Under the pieces are notes generated by a model that had not been told where the DNA came from, ran no database searches, and saw only the letters and a list, made by a program, of their open reading frames with translations. Below are positions 54,136 through 63,179 of a stretch of 64,000 nt of DNA, one piece after another. This stretch comes from Vanrija pseudolonga. Taxonomy: Eukaryota > Basidiomycota > Tremellomycetes > Trichosporonales > Trichosporonaceae. Made by a program: the position numbers and the translations under genes. Each line of letters opens with the position of its first letter. Position 1 is the first letter of the stretch. The DNA is taken from assembly GCF_020906515.1 (NCBI RefSeq), contig NC_085855.1, forward strand, positions 1,550,001-1,614,000, in the 5' to 3' direction.

Positions 54136-57100
54136 CGTCGGCCACTCATGTTGCAGCGGCAGTAGTGTGGCCAAGACACGGTAGACACGGTACCGTACTC
54201 GGGAGGCAGGCTCCAATGTCCAGTCCAGACCATGATGCATGCATGCATGCCCACCGACTCCCACTCCCGGCACCACCACTACCACCAACCTTGACCAACC
54301 ATGCATGAAGCACACATGACTCTGATCACCATGCCAAGACATTGTCGCTTGCAGTCGACCTCCCGTCATTACCGCGACTAAACTCTGGTTGCTGCACTCT
54401 CGGAGCGCCATTACCACTCCTCTCCACGCGCGGGTACCGTCATTGCTAACGTAGACGGGACACCCACCACCGACCTTAGACAAATGCTTCCCATATTCTC
54501 TTCCACCCCCCTGCCAAGGTGTTCCGTAAGGCGTGAGTGGATCCCGACGCGCACCACGAGCGAGCGAGCGAGCGGAGCAAGCAACTCGGTCGGTCGGCCC
54601 CGTGATGATGACCATGATCGCTGCACTCCAACTGGTCATGGGGATGTGGGTGGTTGGTTCCACTCGGTCGGTCAGCATTCTGGGGTGCGAGCGAGTTGCC
54701 TGCCGGCCTTCCTTCCTGCCGGCCTTCGTGCTCCACCTTGCGAGTCACAAATGGCTGGACGGTCCTTGAAACGAGGCGAAGCGACGTGGGCGCACATCAC
54801 ATGCATGGTTGGCTGACCGTTGGCTGGCGGGGTGCCTCTACCTGGGAGCGGGACAGCTGAAACGGCGCGCAGCAAGGTCGGTCGGTGCCACCACCAGCCG
54901 GCGGAGTGCGGGCCCGCCTCGCTCGGTGACGTTGTGGTGCCGGCCATATTGGCCGGCGCCGCACATATCCGCTCTAATGCAAGCAAGCAAGCTGAGCAAC
55001 GAAAGGCACTGTGCTGCAGTAGGCACAACGAGCCTTGTCCGTGACATGCTCTTGCCTGGGTCAGCTCCCGGTGCCCAGTGCGAGACTTGGGTGCCGTCCC
55101 GAGGTCTGGGTCCAACTCTCCTTTGTTTGGTTTCCTTGACGACCCCCGCGGGTTGTGTGAGGGATGCCTGTGGGATGCTACGACATGGCGTCGCATTTGG
55201 GATGGCTGGCTGCACTCTCCGGCCTTTTGATTTGGGTTCATTAGGTCACTCCCACTGCTCAGGTTTTGCATGCGAGTCGCCGCATCACCACTTGGGGTAA
55301 AGCCGTGAGACAAGGTGATGCATGCACCTCGAGGCCCGAGGTACCCATGCATCCTCTCCACTGCTAGCTGCAAGAGCAGCGCTGCCTTCCTGCACGGGGA
55401 GAAGCCACTCACCCGACTTGGGCTTGGCATCATTCCCGCCTCTCTCATTTTGTCGGCTCATCTGATTCAAGGAAAGTCGACGTGTACCTGGCCATTACGA
55501 GATCTCTGGCACTTGATGTCAGGTCAGGCCCCCGGCAGCGGCGGCCAGTTTGATGCAGCGGCATTAGCATCGGCTGCTACAGCGAACTCGGCCATGCATG
55601 CAAGGCAGGCAGCAACAGCCCATCCTCGCTGATCCCTTGTTGCGAAGGTGATTCGAATGGGGGTGCGTGACCATGCCCGCATCCACCCACCTCCCTGGAT
55701 GGTCTTTCTCGTCAGTGGGTCTCCCGAAGGGTCGTGGACGGCTGGGGACTCCCGAGGCACAATCATTGCTCAGGCAAGCCTGGCCTGGGTGCATCGAGAT
55801 CAAACAGAACAACTAGCCGCTGTGTCTTGCCCGCGACTTACCCCACCCCTCCCTTCTCCCTTCGGTAGTGGGGAACGCGGATGCCATCCATGCGAGTGAA
55901 TGACGCGGTTCGACGACGGCATCGAGCCGCGTCGCCCGCGTCGCTGCCGAACACTTGTCACGGTGTGTTTTGTTGTCTCTGGCGCACGCAGCAATCACCC
56001 CCCGTCCGCGTGGCGCATACCTGAGCCTCAACTGATATTGAGCAAGAGTAAAGACTGGGCGTGTCATTAACACGGCTGTTGGCGCGGCTAAGTGGCCGTC
56101 CCAGATCCTAAAGGGACCTTGTTAATTGAGTGGGCTGCGGGGTTGGAAAAATCCATTGGGCGAGCGAAACGAAACCAGGTCCTGGGTGCTGACCCCCTGC
56201 TCGGCCCTGGTTTTGTGCCATGGCGACCAGGCGGATGCCATTCGAAACGCTCCAGAGACACGAGACGAGGTGGCTTGTGGGTGCGTGAGAGAGCTAGCGG
56301 GCTATGAATCAAGGATCCGCCGAGCCGCCTTCCTGCGGATAACGTCCCACGTCGGCAATGGAAGGCGGTCGCTGTAGAACATGGGCTGCAGGCCCAGGCA
56401 GCTAGGCAGCACACGCGTGCACCTCGACGACGGGATGCAGCGTACCTTCCCGAATGGCCGAACAAGAGCTATTGTGGAGCACATTTGGAACTGAGCAAAG
56501 TCTTGGCATTCTGCAGTAGCACCACATTGGGGCATGCAACACGGTGGGCACAGAGCGCAGCAGAGTACGGCGATTGTGGTGAGAAAGGCCTCTCGGTGTG
56601 GAGGAGCCGGTCGGTCGACGAGGGAGGGCACACGCGCTCGATCTCGCATCCCAGCACAAGCAAACAGCCCATGTTCCTGGCCATCTGTTGTCTCATGATC
56701 CAAACTTTGGGACCCTTAACGTCAGATCACGCTCCAGCGCGTGTCGAGCTGGGTCAAACAGACTTGGGGTGCCGGCATGCTTAGGGTGCGGCAGGTCGGC
56801 GGAATCGATCTGGGTGGGGGGGAGGAACCCGCCTGAAAACACGTTATCGAGCGGTTCCCGTTATCGGCATTCCGTCGAGCTAGGGTCGGGGTCGGTCGGC
56901 TTGTCACGTAGCGGTGATCCTCGATTCGGTACATGGGATGGGGAGATGAGGTGGGTGTCCGGGCTGGGCCGAGTATGAGTGAGCATGCATGGCTGGGCTG
57001 GGCTGGCTACAGTGTCTACGGTATCAGCCCCAGCCGGGCCATTCCGTCGGGCGATTTTTGCCCACTGGCGTAATGCGCCGCAAAGGCTCCAACTACACCT

Positions 57101-57609
57101 CCCACTCCCGTTTACGACACCGGGGACCGTGGGCGCACTGCGGTACTTGGGCATCCCAGCACCGTGCAAAGCATGCATGCAGCAGCTACCTCGCACCTGC
57201 CCAAACCAGTACCGCAGAGGCACGCGGCCAGAGTGTGGTGCGGCGCGGTTTAGTGTTTCATGCTACGCAATGCCAAGAACTAGCGGTCCAATGTGGCACA
57301 GGCGGTGCCGACTGGTTCGGGTTGTCCGCGTCGTTACCACTGTACGGGGGGGCAACTTTGACAAGACGAGTCTGGCTGATCAGACCCGTCTCTGAAAGAT
57401 ATAAGAAGGGCTCGTCTGGTCGTCTTTTCCTCCTCATCAGCTCGACAGGTTTCTACTCAGTGAGCCTCCTCTCCTCCTCCTCTTCAGCCCTCGGCAGCCT
57501 CGACTAGCCTCGACTAAAGGCTTGGACACTCGTCCTCGCCTTAGTCGACTGGTCACTGCCACTCCCCTCCTCCCCCTTCACCCAAGCCCACCACTAACCC
57601 TCCCCAGCA
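54136..57609. other. 3.5-kb gene-free stretch
   Basis: The longest interval without a supportable gene. Open frames exist but have Arg/Pro/Ser-rich, shadow-like composition and no family match. Short-word repeats stand out: GCATGCATGC (54238), GAGCGAGCGAGC (54560), GTCGGTCGG (54590), a GCCGGCCTTCC repeat (54700-54725) and scattered GCATGCATG words. Near the right end a TATAAG and a pyrimidine-rich leader belong to the next gene. It could be intergenic DNA, a long noncoding RNA or the decayed remains of genes. Confidence 0.5.
57400..57405 (+). promoter_or_regulatory. TATA box of the secreted Cys-rich gene
   Basis: TATAAG within AAAGATATAAGAAGGG, 205 bp upstream of the ATG at 57610, followed by a CT-rich stretch typical of strongly expressed fungal promoters. 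Confidence 0.4.
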
Positions 57610-58203
57610 ATGCTTTTCACCAAGCTCTTCATCGCCGCCACCTCGCTCCTGGCCTTCTCGGTCTCGGCCGCCCCCGCCTCGGGCCCCCTCTTCTCGCAGG
57701 ACAACGCCGAGCTCGCCCAGTGGCTCCAGCTCTCCAAGGACGGCAAGGCCGTCATCGCCAAGGACGGCTCCGGCTGGGCCGACGGCCAGGGCTGGCACCC
57801 GGGACCCTACGCCGAGGCCAACGACGTCCCCTACATCCCCTCGTCGAACGGCTCCATCGCCATCAACGTCATCCAGCAGCGTGACGAGTGGTCCGACGTC
57901 GAGGCCCGCGACGCCCTCGTTGCCGCCGACACCACTGCCGTCGAGGCTCGTGACGGTGAGGAGAAGCGCTTCTTCCTCCTTTCTCTCCTGGCTATCAAGG
58001 TTTCGTTCTGGCACGACCTCCTCTGGTGCGGCAAGACCCGCGTCTACCGCTTCTCCAACTGTGGTTGCCAGGCCGGCCCCGTTCTTCAGTACCACTGGCA
58101 CGTTCGTTACCACCCGTCTCGCGGACGCGGCATCTGCGACTGGCGCGGCTGCTGGTTCCGCGCTGGTTACCAGGTCTGCCCCTACGGCGGCTGCGGCTGG
58201 TAA
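57610..58203 (+). CDS. Secreted cysteine-rich precursor with Kex2-type site
   Basis: Single exon, 197 residues, unrecognised. A signal peptide (MLFTKLFIAATSLLAFSVSA) is followed by an acidic pro-region with two VEARD repeats and a dibasic Lys-Arg (DGEEKR) at about residue 120. Downstream is a mature part of about 77 residues with eight Cys, many Trp and Tyr, and a C-terminal CPYGGCGW. The layout is that of a prohormone or small secreted effector: signal, pro-peptide, Kex2 cleavage, compact disulphide-rich product. A hydrophobic segment (FFLLSLLAIKVSF) directly follows the cleavage site, so membrane association is possible. The TATA box and pyrimidine leader suggest strong expression. Confidence 0.7.
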   Translation: MLFTKLFIAATSLLAFSVSAAPASGPLFSQDNAELAQWLQLSKDGKAVIAKDGSGWADGQGWHPGPYAEANDVPYIPSSNGSIAINVIQQRDEWSDVEARDALVAADTTAVEARDGEEKRFFLLSLLAIKVSFWHDLLWCGKTRVYRFSNCGCQAGPVLQYHWHVRYHPSRGRGICDWRGCWFRAGYQVCPYGGCGW

Positions 58204-59272
58204 GCGATTGAGATCATCTCTCGCTCGCCACTTGCCCGTGCTCCCCCTTGGCGGTCTCACTCAGAGCCGCCTCTGAATAGTCTGCAGTACTGTTCATCAC
58301 GGACTATGGTCTCTTAGGAACATTTCTTCATACAGTTCATCTTCCGTACGGACAATGCAATCATTGCGTACAACAATGGTGGTGGTGCTGTGGTGGTGCT
58401 GGTGCTGGGTGCAAGTTGTGAGGCGGACGGGGCTTGGAGAAACTGAACACAACATCGATCGGAGCATGGTGCCGGATCTCGGTGAGCTCGCCTCGGCGCA
58501 CCGTCCTTGCCGACGATCAACACGGCTGTCGTCGCCAACGATCCTGGTGTTTCCATCTGTGTCGCCCTAGTATGTCTGACCACTGCGCGTCGTCGTCTCC
58601 TAGCAGCTACCCGCGACGCGTCTCTCCCGCAACTAGCGAGCAGTAGCAGCAACACAAAACGGCCACTAAAAAAATCTGAAGGGCGGTGAATAACCGCCAG
58701 CGGCCAAAAGTGGGAAGTTGAAAAAAAATCAAAAGCAGCCGCCTCGCGATGCCGCTAAAAAGTTCGTAATGTCACGCTGCGACACGTCCATCAGTAGAGA
58801 CAGCTGACGGACAATAGCTCGGACCGCAGCTATTCTTGCGCAGCATGCATGCGTCGGAATCCTATGCAAGGCGGCCGGCTGTCTTCGCCGGTCGCCGCCT
58901 TCGGAGACAGACAGCGACGACGCGGCTCAAGACACCACCCCCGAAACCCTCCTCGGCGAGCGCCAAGCCGCGCCACCACTCCCGCCGCGGGAATGCGCCA
59001 GCGGCCAGCCCGGCCTGGAACTGAACGCATACCCCGTGGAGAGTGGGGGTGGCTTTGGCTTAGCCGGGGAAGTCGATGGCGCTAAGAAGTGATACATGCA
59101 GGCGAGTAGGCTGTTGGAATCCGGCCGCGACGCGTGCCCTTCTCCAGCGTGTATGAGGGTCACTGGGTGTTGTTGGGGCATCTCTCTCCCCCAGGACTCT
59201 TCCACTTCTGCATACACGGACACTGCACTCTGTGCACATTCTAACTACTCAACTCAGAGGACACCAGTCCAC
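58204..59272. other. Convergent gap between the secreted gene and Cys-module gene H
   Basis: No gene. It has A-tracts (58664-58730) and a small hairpin GGCGGT-GAATA-ACCGCC (58682-58698). Confidence 0.45.
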
Positions 59273-60436
59273 TCACAGCAAGATAAAGCAGCTCGGGTGG
59301 ATCAAGGGTGGACATACCAGCTGGGCCAGTTCACCTCGTACACCGTCCGCACGGCTTTCCCCCGGCACCCTAGGCTCGTACCAGCCACACGACTCTCCAT
59401 TAGCACGGCACTCAACGCAGCACAGGCTGCTCTTGAGGATATGCCGCCGAGCCCCGTCGAGGCGCACGTCGGTGAGGTAGCAGTCGTGTCCCTTTGCTCG
59501 GCAGCCGCGGCAGGCCTCGTGTGCGCGGTAGACGAACACGCCTTGCGCGGCACAGAGACACGCTTCCGACCGGCTACCGTGCGTCATCTCCCACTGCACA
59601 AGGCGGTGGATGTAGGGGGGCATCAACTGTGGCAATTCCATCAGGTGGGAGGTGAGCGGCGGGCGGAGGATGTTGAGGCAGCTAGGCCATTTGCCGCATA
59701 TCGGCAGAGAAGGGGGGATGGGCCGGAGGGGGAGATCGCGGAAGGCGAGGACGGTGGGGAGGTCGGGATGGGGAGGGGTCTGGGGGTTGTTGTTGTTTGG
59801 AGGGGAGGGGTTGCCGTTGTTTGGAGAGGTGGAGTCGTTGTCGTTTGGAGGGGTGGGGTTGTTCGCGTTTGGAGGGACTGGGTTGTTGCCGCTTGGAGCG
59901 GTGGGCTCCGACTGTAGCGGGAGAGGCACATGCCCCGCTTCGGGCGTAGGACACTGCACTCGAAGTTCAAACGTAGGGTTGTCGCTGGTGGACTTGGAGA
60001 CGAGGTCGGATGCTGACCGGCGTCGGAGGGCGGAGGCGAGGTGGTCAAGTCTTGGACAAGGTGGTTCGCGTGCGACCTCCACCGGAGTGGGGTCGCCGTG
60101 GACGCCGAGCGCCCACAGGCGCGGCGGTGCGGAGAGCGGCACTGGCGAGCTGTCGGCCTTCGGGACAGCAGGGTGGTGAAGTGACGACATCGACTTGGAC
60201 TTCGTAAGCTGACGCCGGGCGGGAGGACGCGCCGCCTCTGGCGCGTGAACGGCACGCTGCGGGGTGTGGACTGACGCCGCGGTCGGCTGCAGCTTGCGCT
60301 TGTGAGAGCCGTTTTTCTGGCCTGCCCTCTTCCCCCGCCTAAGCTCCTGTGTGCGGGGAAGAGAGAGAACCTGGTCCCGGATGGTGGTGTCCTGCATGGC
60401 CGGCGGGGTGGGTGGTGGTGAGACGCGGACAGTCAT
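59273..60436 (-). CDS. Cysteine-module protein H (C-module only, Asn/Pro minisatellite)
   Basis: Single-exon model, 387 residues. The N-terminal half is basic and disordered (LRRGKRAGQKNGSHKRKL could be a nuclear signal). The middle has an Asn/Pro-rich repeat (units such as NNPVPPNA, NNPTPPND) from a 24-bp minisatellite. Then comes a divergent family signature (GVFVYRAHEACRGC) and the C-module (C-x2-C-x6-C-x20-C-x2-C-x6-C-GW). No N-module. The last 30 residues are doubtful: a GTATGT lies within the final codons (near 59311-59316), and another frame there gives a VYEVNWPSW end more like other members, so the 3' end may be wrong. Confidence 0.62.
   Translation of the reverse strand: MTVRVSPPPTPPAMQDTTIRDQVLSLPRTQELRRGKRAGQKNGSHKRKLQPTAASVHTPQRAVHAPEAARPPARRQLTKSKSMSSLHHPAVPKADSSPVPLSAPPRLWALGVHGDPTPVEVAREPPCPRLDHLASALRRRSASDLVSKSTSDNPTFELRVQCPTPEAGHVPLPLQSEPTAPSGNNPVPPNANNPTPPNDNDSTSPNNGNPSPPNNNNPQTPPHPDLPTVLAFRDLPLRPIPPSLPICGKWPSCLNILRPPLTSHLMELPQLMPPYIHRLVQWEMTHGSRSEACLCAAQGVFVYRAHEACRGCRAKGHDCYLTDVRLDGARRHILKSSLCCVECRANGESCGWYEPRVPGESRADGVRGELAQLVCPPLIHPSCFILL
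59787..59912. repeat. Coding minisatellite, about five 24-bp units
   Basis: Degenerate units of about 24 bp built around GTTTGGAGGGGTGGGGTT on the plus strand. On the minus strand they encode the 8-residue Asn/Pro repeats of protein H. The unit length is a multiple of three, so copy number can vary without breaking the frame. Confidence 0.65.
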
Positions 60437-60768
60437 GGTGTGGTCGGTGGTGATTGAGTGGGGTCCACGACGTGTGGTGTGGTTACATTATATACCTGCC
60501 CCGTCGCCCCTCGCACCACGACCTGGATTGAGCAAAGCTGGTGATGGAGAGGTCGAGGACAACGATGATGCGAAACGCATGTAATGCGGTGGTGGGGATA
60601 ATACGGTGCGAAGTGACAATGGATGTTGAAGGAACATGGACAGGGGGTGCGGTGCGAAAACAACCTCGGTGCGTCACCCAATGTCATTTCAAGCTTCCAT
60701 TCTGGCATTGTTCACGACGGCAGACTACTTTCGATTCTTTGACGACACAGACCATGACACACGCCAGC
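60437..60768. other. Gap upstream of Cys-module gene H
   Basis: Promoter of H and 3' flank of the next minus-strand gene. A TATATA-like ACATTATATACC lies at about 60484-60495, roughly 50 bp upstream of the H start. Confidence 0.45.
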
Positions 60769-62163
60769 CTAAGTAGACCCCTTGTAGAAGCCCAGCTCGA
60801 GGTCGAGATGCTTGTAAATATACTAGCGTGTCAGCGCTCGCCAATCAATACAACCCACCTCCAAGTGGCCCCGTTCAGCCTTGTTCTTCGGCGCAGGCTT
60901 GACGCTGATCTTCTTGGCGGCGAACGCTTCGTCCGACCGGGTCTGGAGGGCTGACTTGAGCACGGTGTGGAAGGTCTCTGATGGGGTCAGCGGGGCAGCG
61001 GAAGCCATCAATAACGCACCGTCGTCCGTGAAGAACGTGTAGGCTGGATGTCAGCTATGTACATAAGGGGGCGAAGTAGATGGAGGCAGCACCCACTGGC
61101 CTTGTTGTCCTTGGGCGGGTTAAAGGTGACTGCGCCGTCCTTGAGGTTGATGCTGCCAGTTAGCAAGGCCGCAAGGAGATATGAGCTCTCACCGCAGACG
61201 AACGGGGTCGACCTCCTCGCCTTGGATGGCATACTCGATGATCTCGTCGCCCTTGAACTGTAGAGGGAGGGTTCAGAGCTCGCCGCAAGCACCACAAGCA
61301 CCACTCACGGGCTTGAGGAACTCGGCCTTGCGTTTCGCCGTCTCACCCCAAACCCTGCGCACGCCGTAGTAGATTTCCTGCGGGTCAGCGGCGCCGCGCG
61401 CGATCACTTACGTAGAAGTCGTCCTTGCTGTGCACCAAGGGAAGCGCTGCTGCCTGCGCCTTGATGCCCTTGTCCCCGTCGACCTGGTACGCCGACCACG
61501 TGAGGGCGTCGACCTTCCACTACATTGTCAGCTGGTTCCGCGATACGCACTCACGCCGATAGCGTCCTGGGTCGACCCGCCGAACGCCTCCCACTTGTCG
61601 AGGTTCTGCGCGGCCCACTTGTCGTTGGAGGTGATGAAGGCGACGAGGTCGTCTAGTCGTCAGCACGACGAGCAGCGATCCAACCCACCCTCGTGGCCCA
61701 TGATCCCGGAAACAGCTACTGGTTAGCCGTCGTCTTGGTGGGCGACATACGAAGCCCCTTTGGCGGGGCATCCTTCAACACATACGAAGCCCCTTTGGCG
61801 GGGCATCCTTCAACAGCTCGAACTTGCCCTCGTCGGCCAACACCGTGAACATGGGTTCGTAGTCACCCCGCTCCGAACGCGGGCCAGGCGAGCCGTTGGC
61901 CACCCAGTCGTACGGGATTGCAAAGACGAGGGCGTCAGTAAACTGTTCGGTCAGTGGTATTCTGCTGGTTGGATGTCAAGTGGGCGTACCTCGCGGACCA
62001 CCTCGGTGTTGCGGAAGTGATCCATAGTCTGGAGCTTGTCCACCCAGGCCTGTGGGTCGTCAGTGGGCTCCCCGCTACCATACCGACTTCGAGGGCCTTC
62101 TCGAGCTACGCAGTCAGTATCCATCAAACACGGTCATCCTACCTTCGCGCCAGGCTTAGACAT
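60769..62163 (-). CDS. Unrecognised multi-intron gene I
   Basis: About ten short exons, roughly 290 residues; exon 1 encodes only MSKPGAK. Readable blocks in order are LEKALEVG, AWVDKLQTMDHFRNTEVVRE, FTDALVFAIPYDWVANGSPG, YEPMFTVLADEGKFELLKD, LAVSGIMGHE, DDLVAFITSNDKWAAQNLDK, WKVDALTWSAYQVDGDKGIK, EIYYGVRRVWGETAKRK, INLKDGAVTFNPPKDNKA, YTFFTDDG and the end LGFYKGST. No signal peptide or TM. It is the paralogue of the gene starting at 63180. A 35-bp tandem duplication (61745-61814) straddles the splice donor after KDAPPKGL. Splicing from the upstream GTATGT donor keeps the protein unchanged and lengthens the intron from 32 to 67 bp. Function unknown. Confidence 0.65.
61745..61814. repeat. Perfect 35-bp tandem duplication across an exon-intron boundary
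   Basis: Copies 61745-61779 and 61780-61814 are identical, implying a recent event. Each contains the end of an exon of gene I and the GTATGT donor, so two identical donors lie 35 bp apart. Confidence 0.9.
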
Positions 62164-63179
62164 TGTGTGGTTGGTTGAGTTGTGAAAGACGACGAGTACA
62201 GAGTGGTATGAAGAGCCCTGTCTGCGTGCAGGAAACCTACTTATACATCTTCAGCGCGTGCGAGCATGCATCAAACGTGATTGCCCCACCCCATTGCACA
62301 CACAGCACGGCCGAACTACATGCACGGCTCCGTCACTCCGTCGGTCTTGATGGGGGAGCAGGCTTGGCCGGTCGATAAGGTTAGAGTTGGCATTCACGTC
62401 AAGGGCGATAGGCACTTGGCAGCCCGGTTCGGCCCGGTCTGTGGGTGGCCTCGATACATAGCTACTTACCCATGCCGAAGACGGTGACTTCCCACATCAG
62501 CCACTTCATTGAGAGAGCCCTCCAGCCCTGGCAGGGAATGGCGCAGTTAATGCCCGTGCGAGGTTTCAAACACCGCATGACGCTCGCACCTGTTCAAAGC
62601 AGATTCCAATCGGTCCTGGAGGTCAGGATGGAGCCGATGAGGTGTCACCTCAGAAGCTATGTACTCAGGAAGGTCAATGGTTGGACGTCTGGCTGGTGTG
62701 GTTGTGGTTGCTTATGGCTATCGTCGGCTTGCCCTGTCTGAGCCCCTAATAGAACAACACCACGCCGAGCGCCTCCGTCTTGTATTCGAACTGTTGGTTT
62801 GGTGGTGACATGCACCCGCCCACCTTTGGCTCACACTGCCGCGGACTGTGCATTAAACCTTCTCCTCGTGCAAGGTCCACAAATGCCAGTCACCCGCTGC
62901 GCAGACTCGCCGACACCAATCTGGCGGAGTCGTTCCGCTGGTCAGTTCACGAAGGTGAGGTCCATCATCGCACAGGCGCTGCGGAGGTCCCTGCAGTTTG
63001 GAACCTGATGACGCGTGCTCAGAGAGATGTAACCCTGGTTACAGTGCTGTCCCTCGCCCACGGCGCGATGAACTCTCGAAGCATTCATTCTGGACACTCT
63101 GAAACCAGCCATTGTTCATTGTTGTATACCTTCTGACCATTCAAGATCTCAAACACTGACCGGGCACGGCCTCACAAAA
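62164..63179. other. Gap between genes I and J
   Basis: Promoter of gene I and 3' flank of gene J. No gene or repeat recognised. Confidence 0.45.

Noticed and set aside
54672-55448. 258-residue minus-strand frame in the gene-free stretch
   Set aside because: No domain, no paralogue, mixed composition and no leader or splice context.
58682-58698. GGCGGT/ACCGCC hairpin as a terminator or RNA element
   Set aside because: Six-base stem in GC-rich DNA with no U-tract; eukaryotic genes do not end this way, so no function was assigned.
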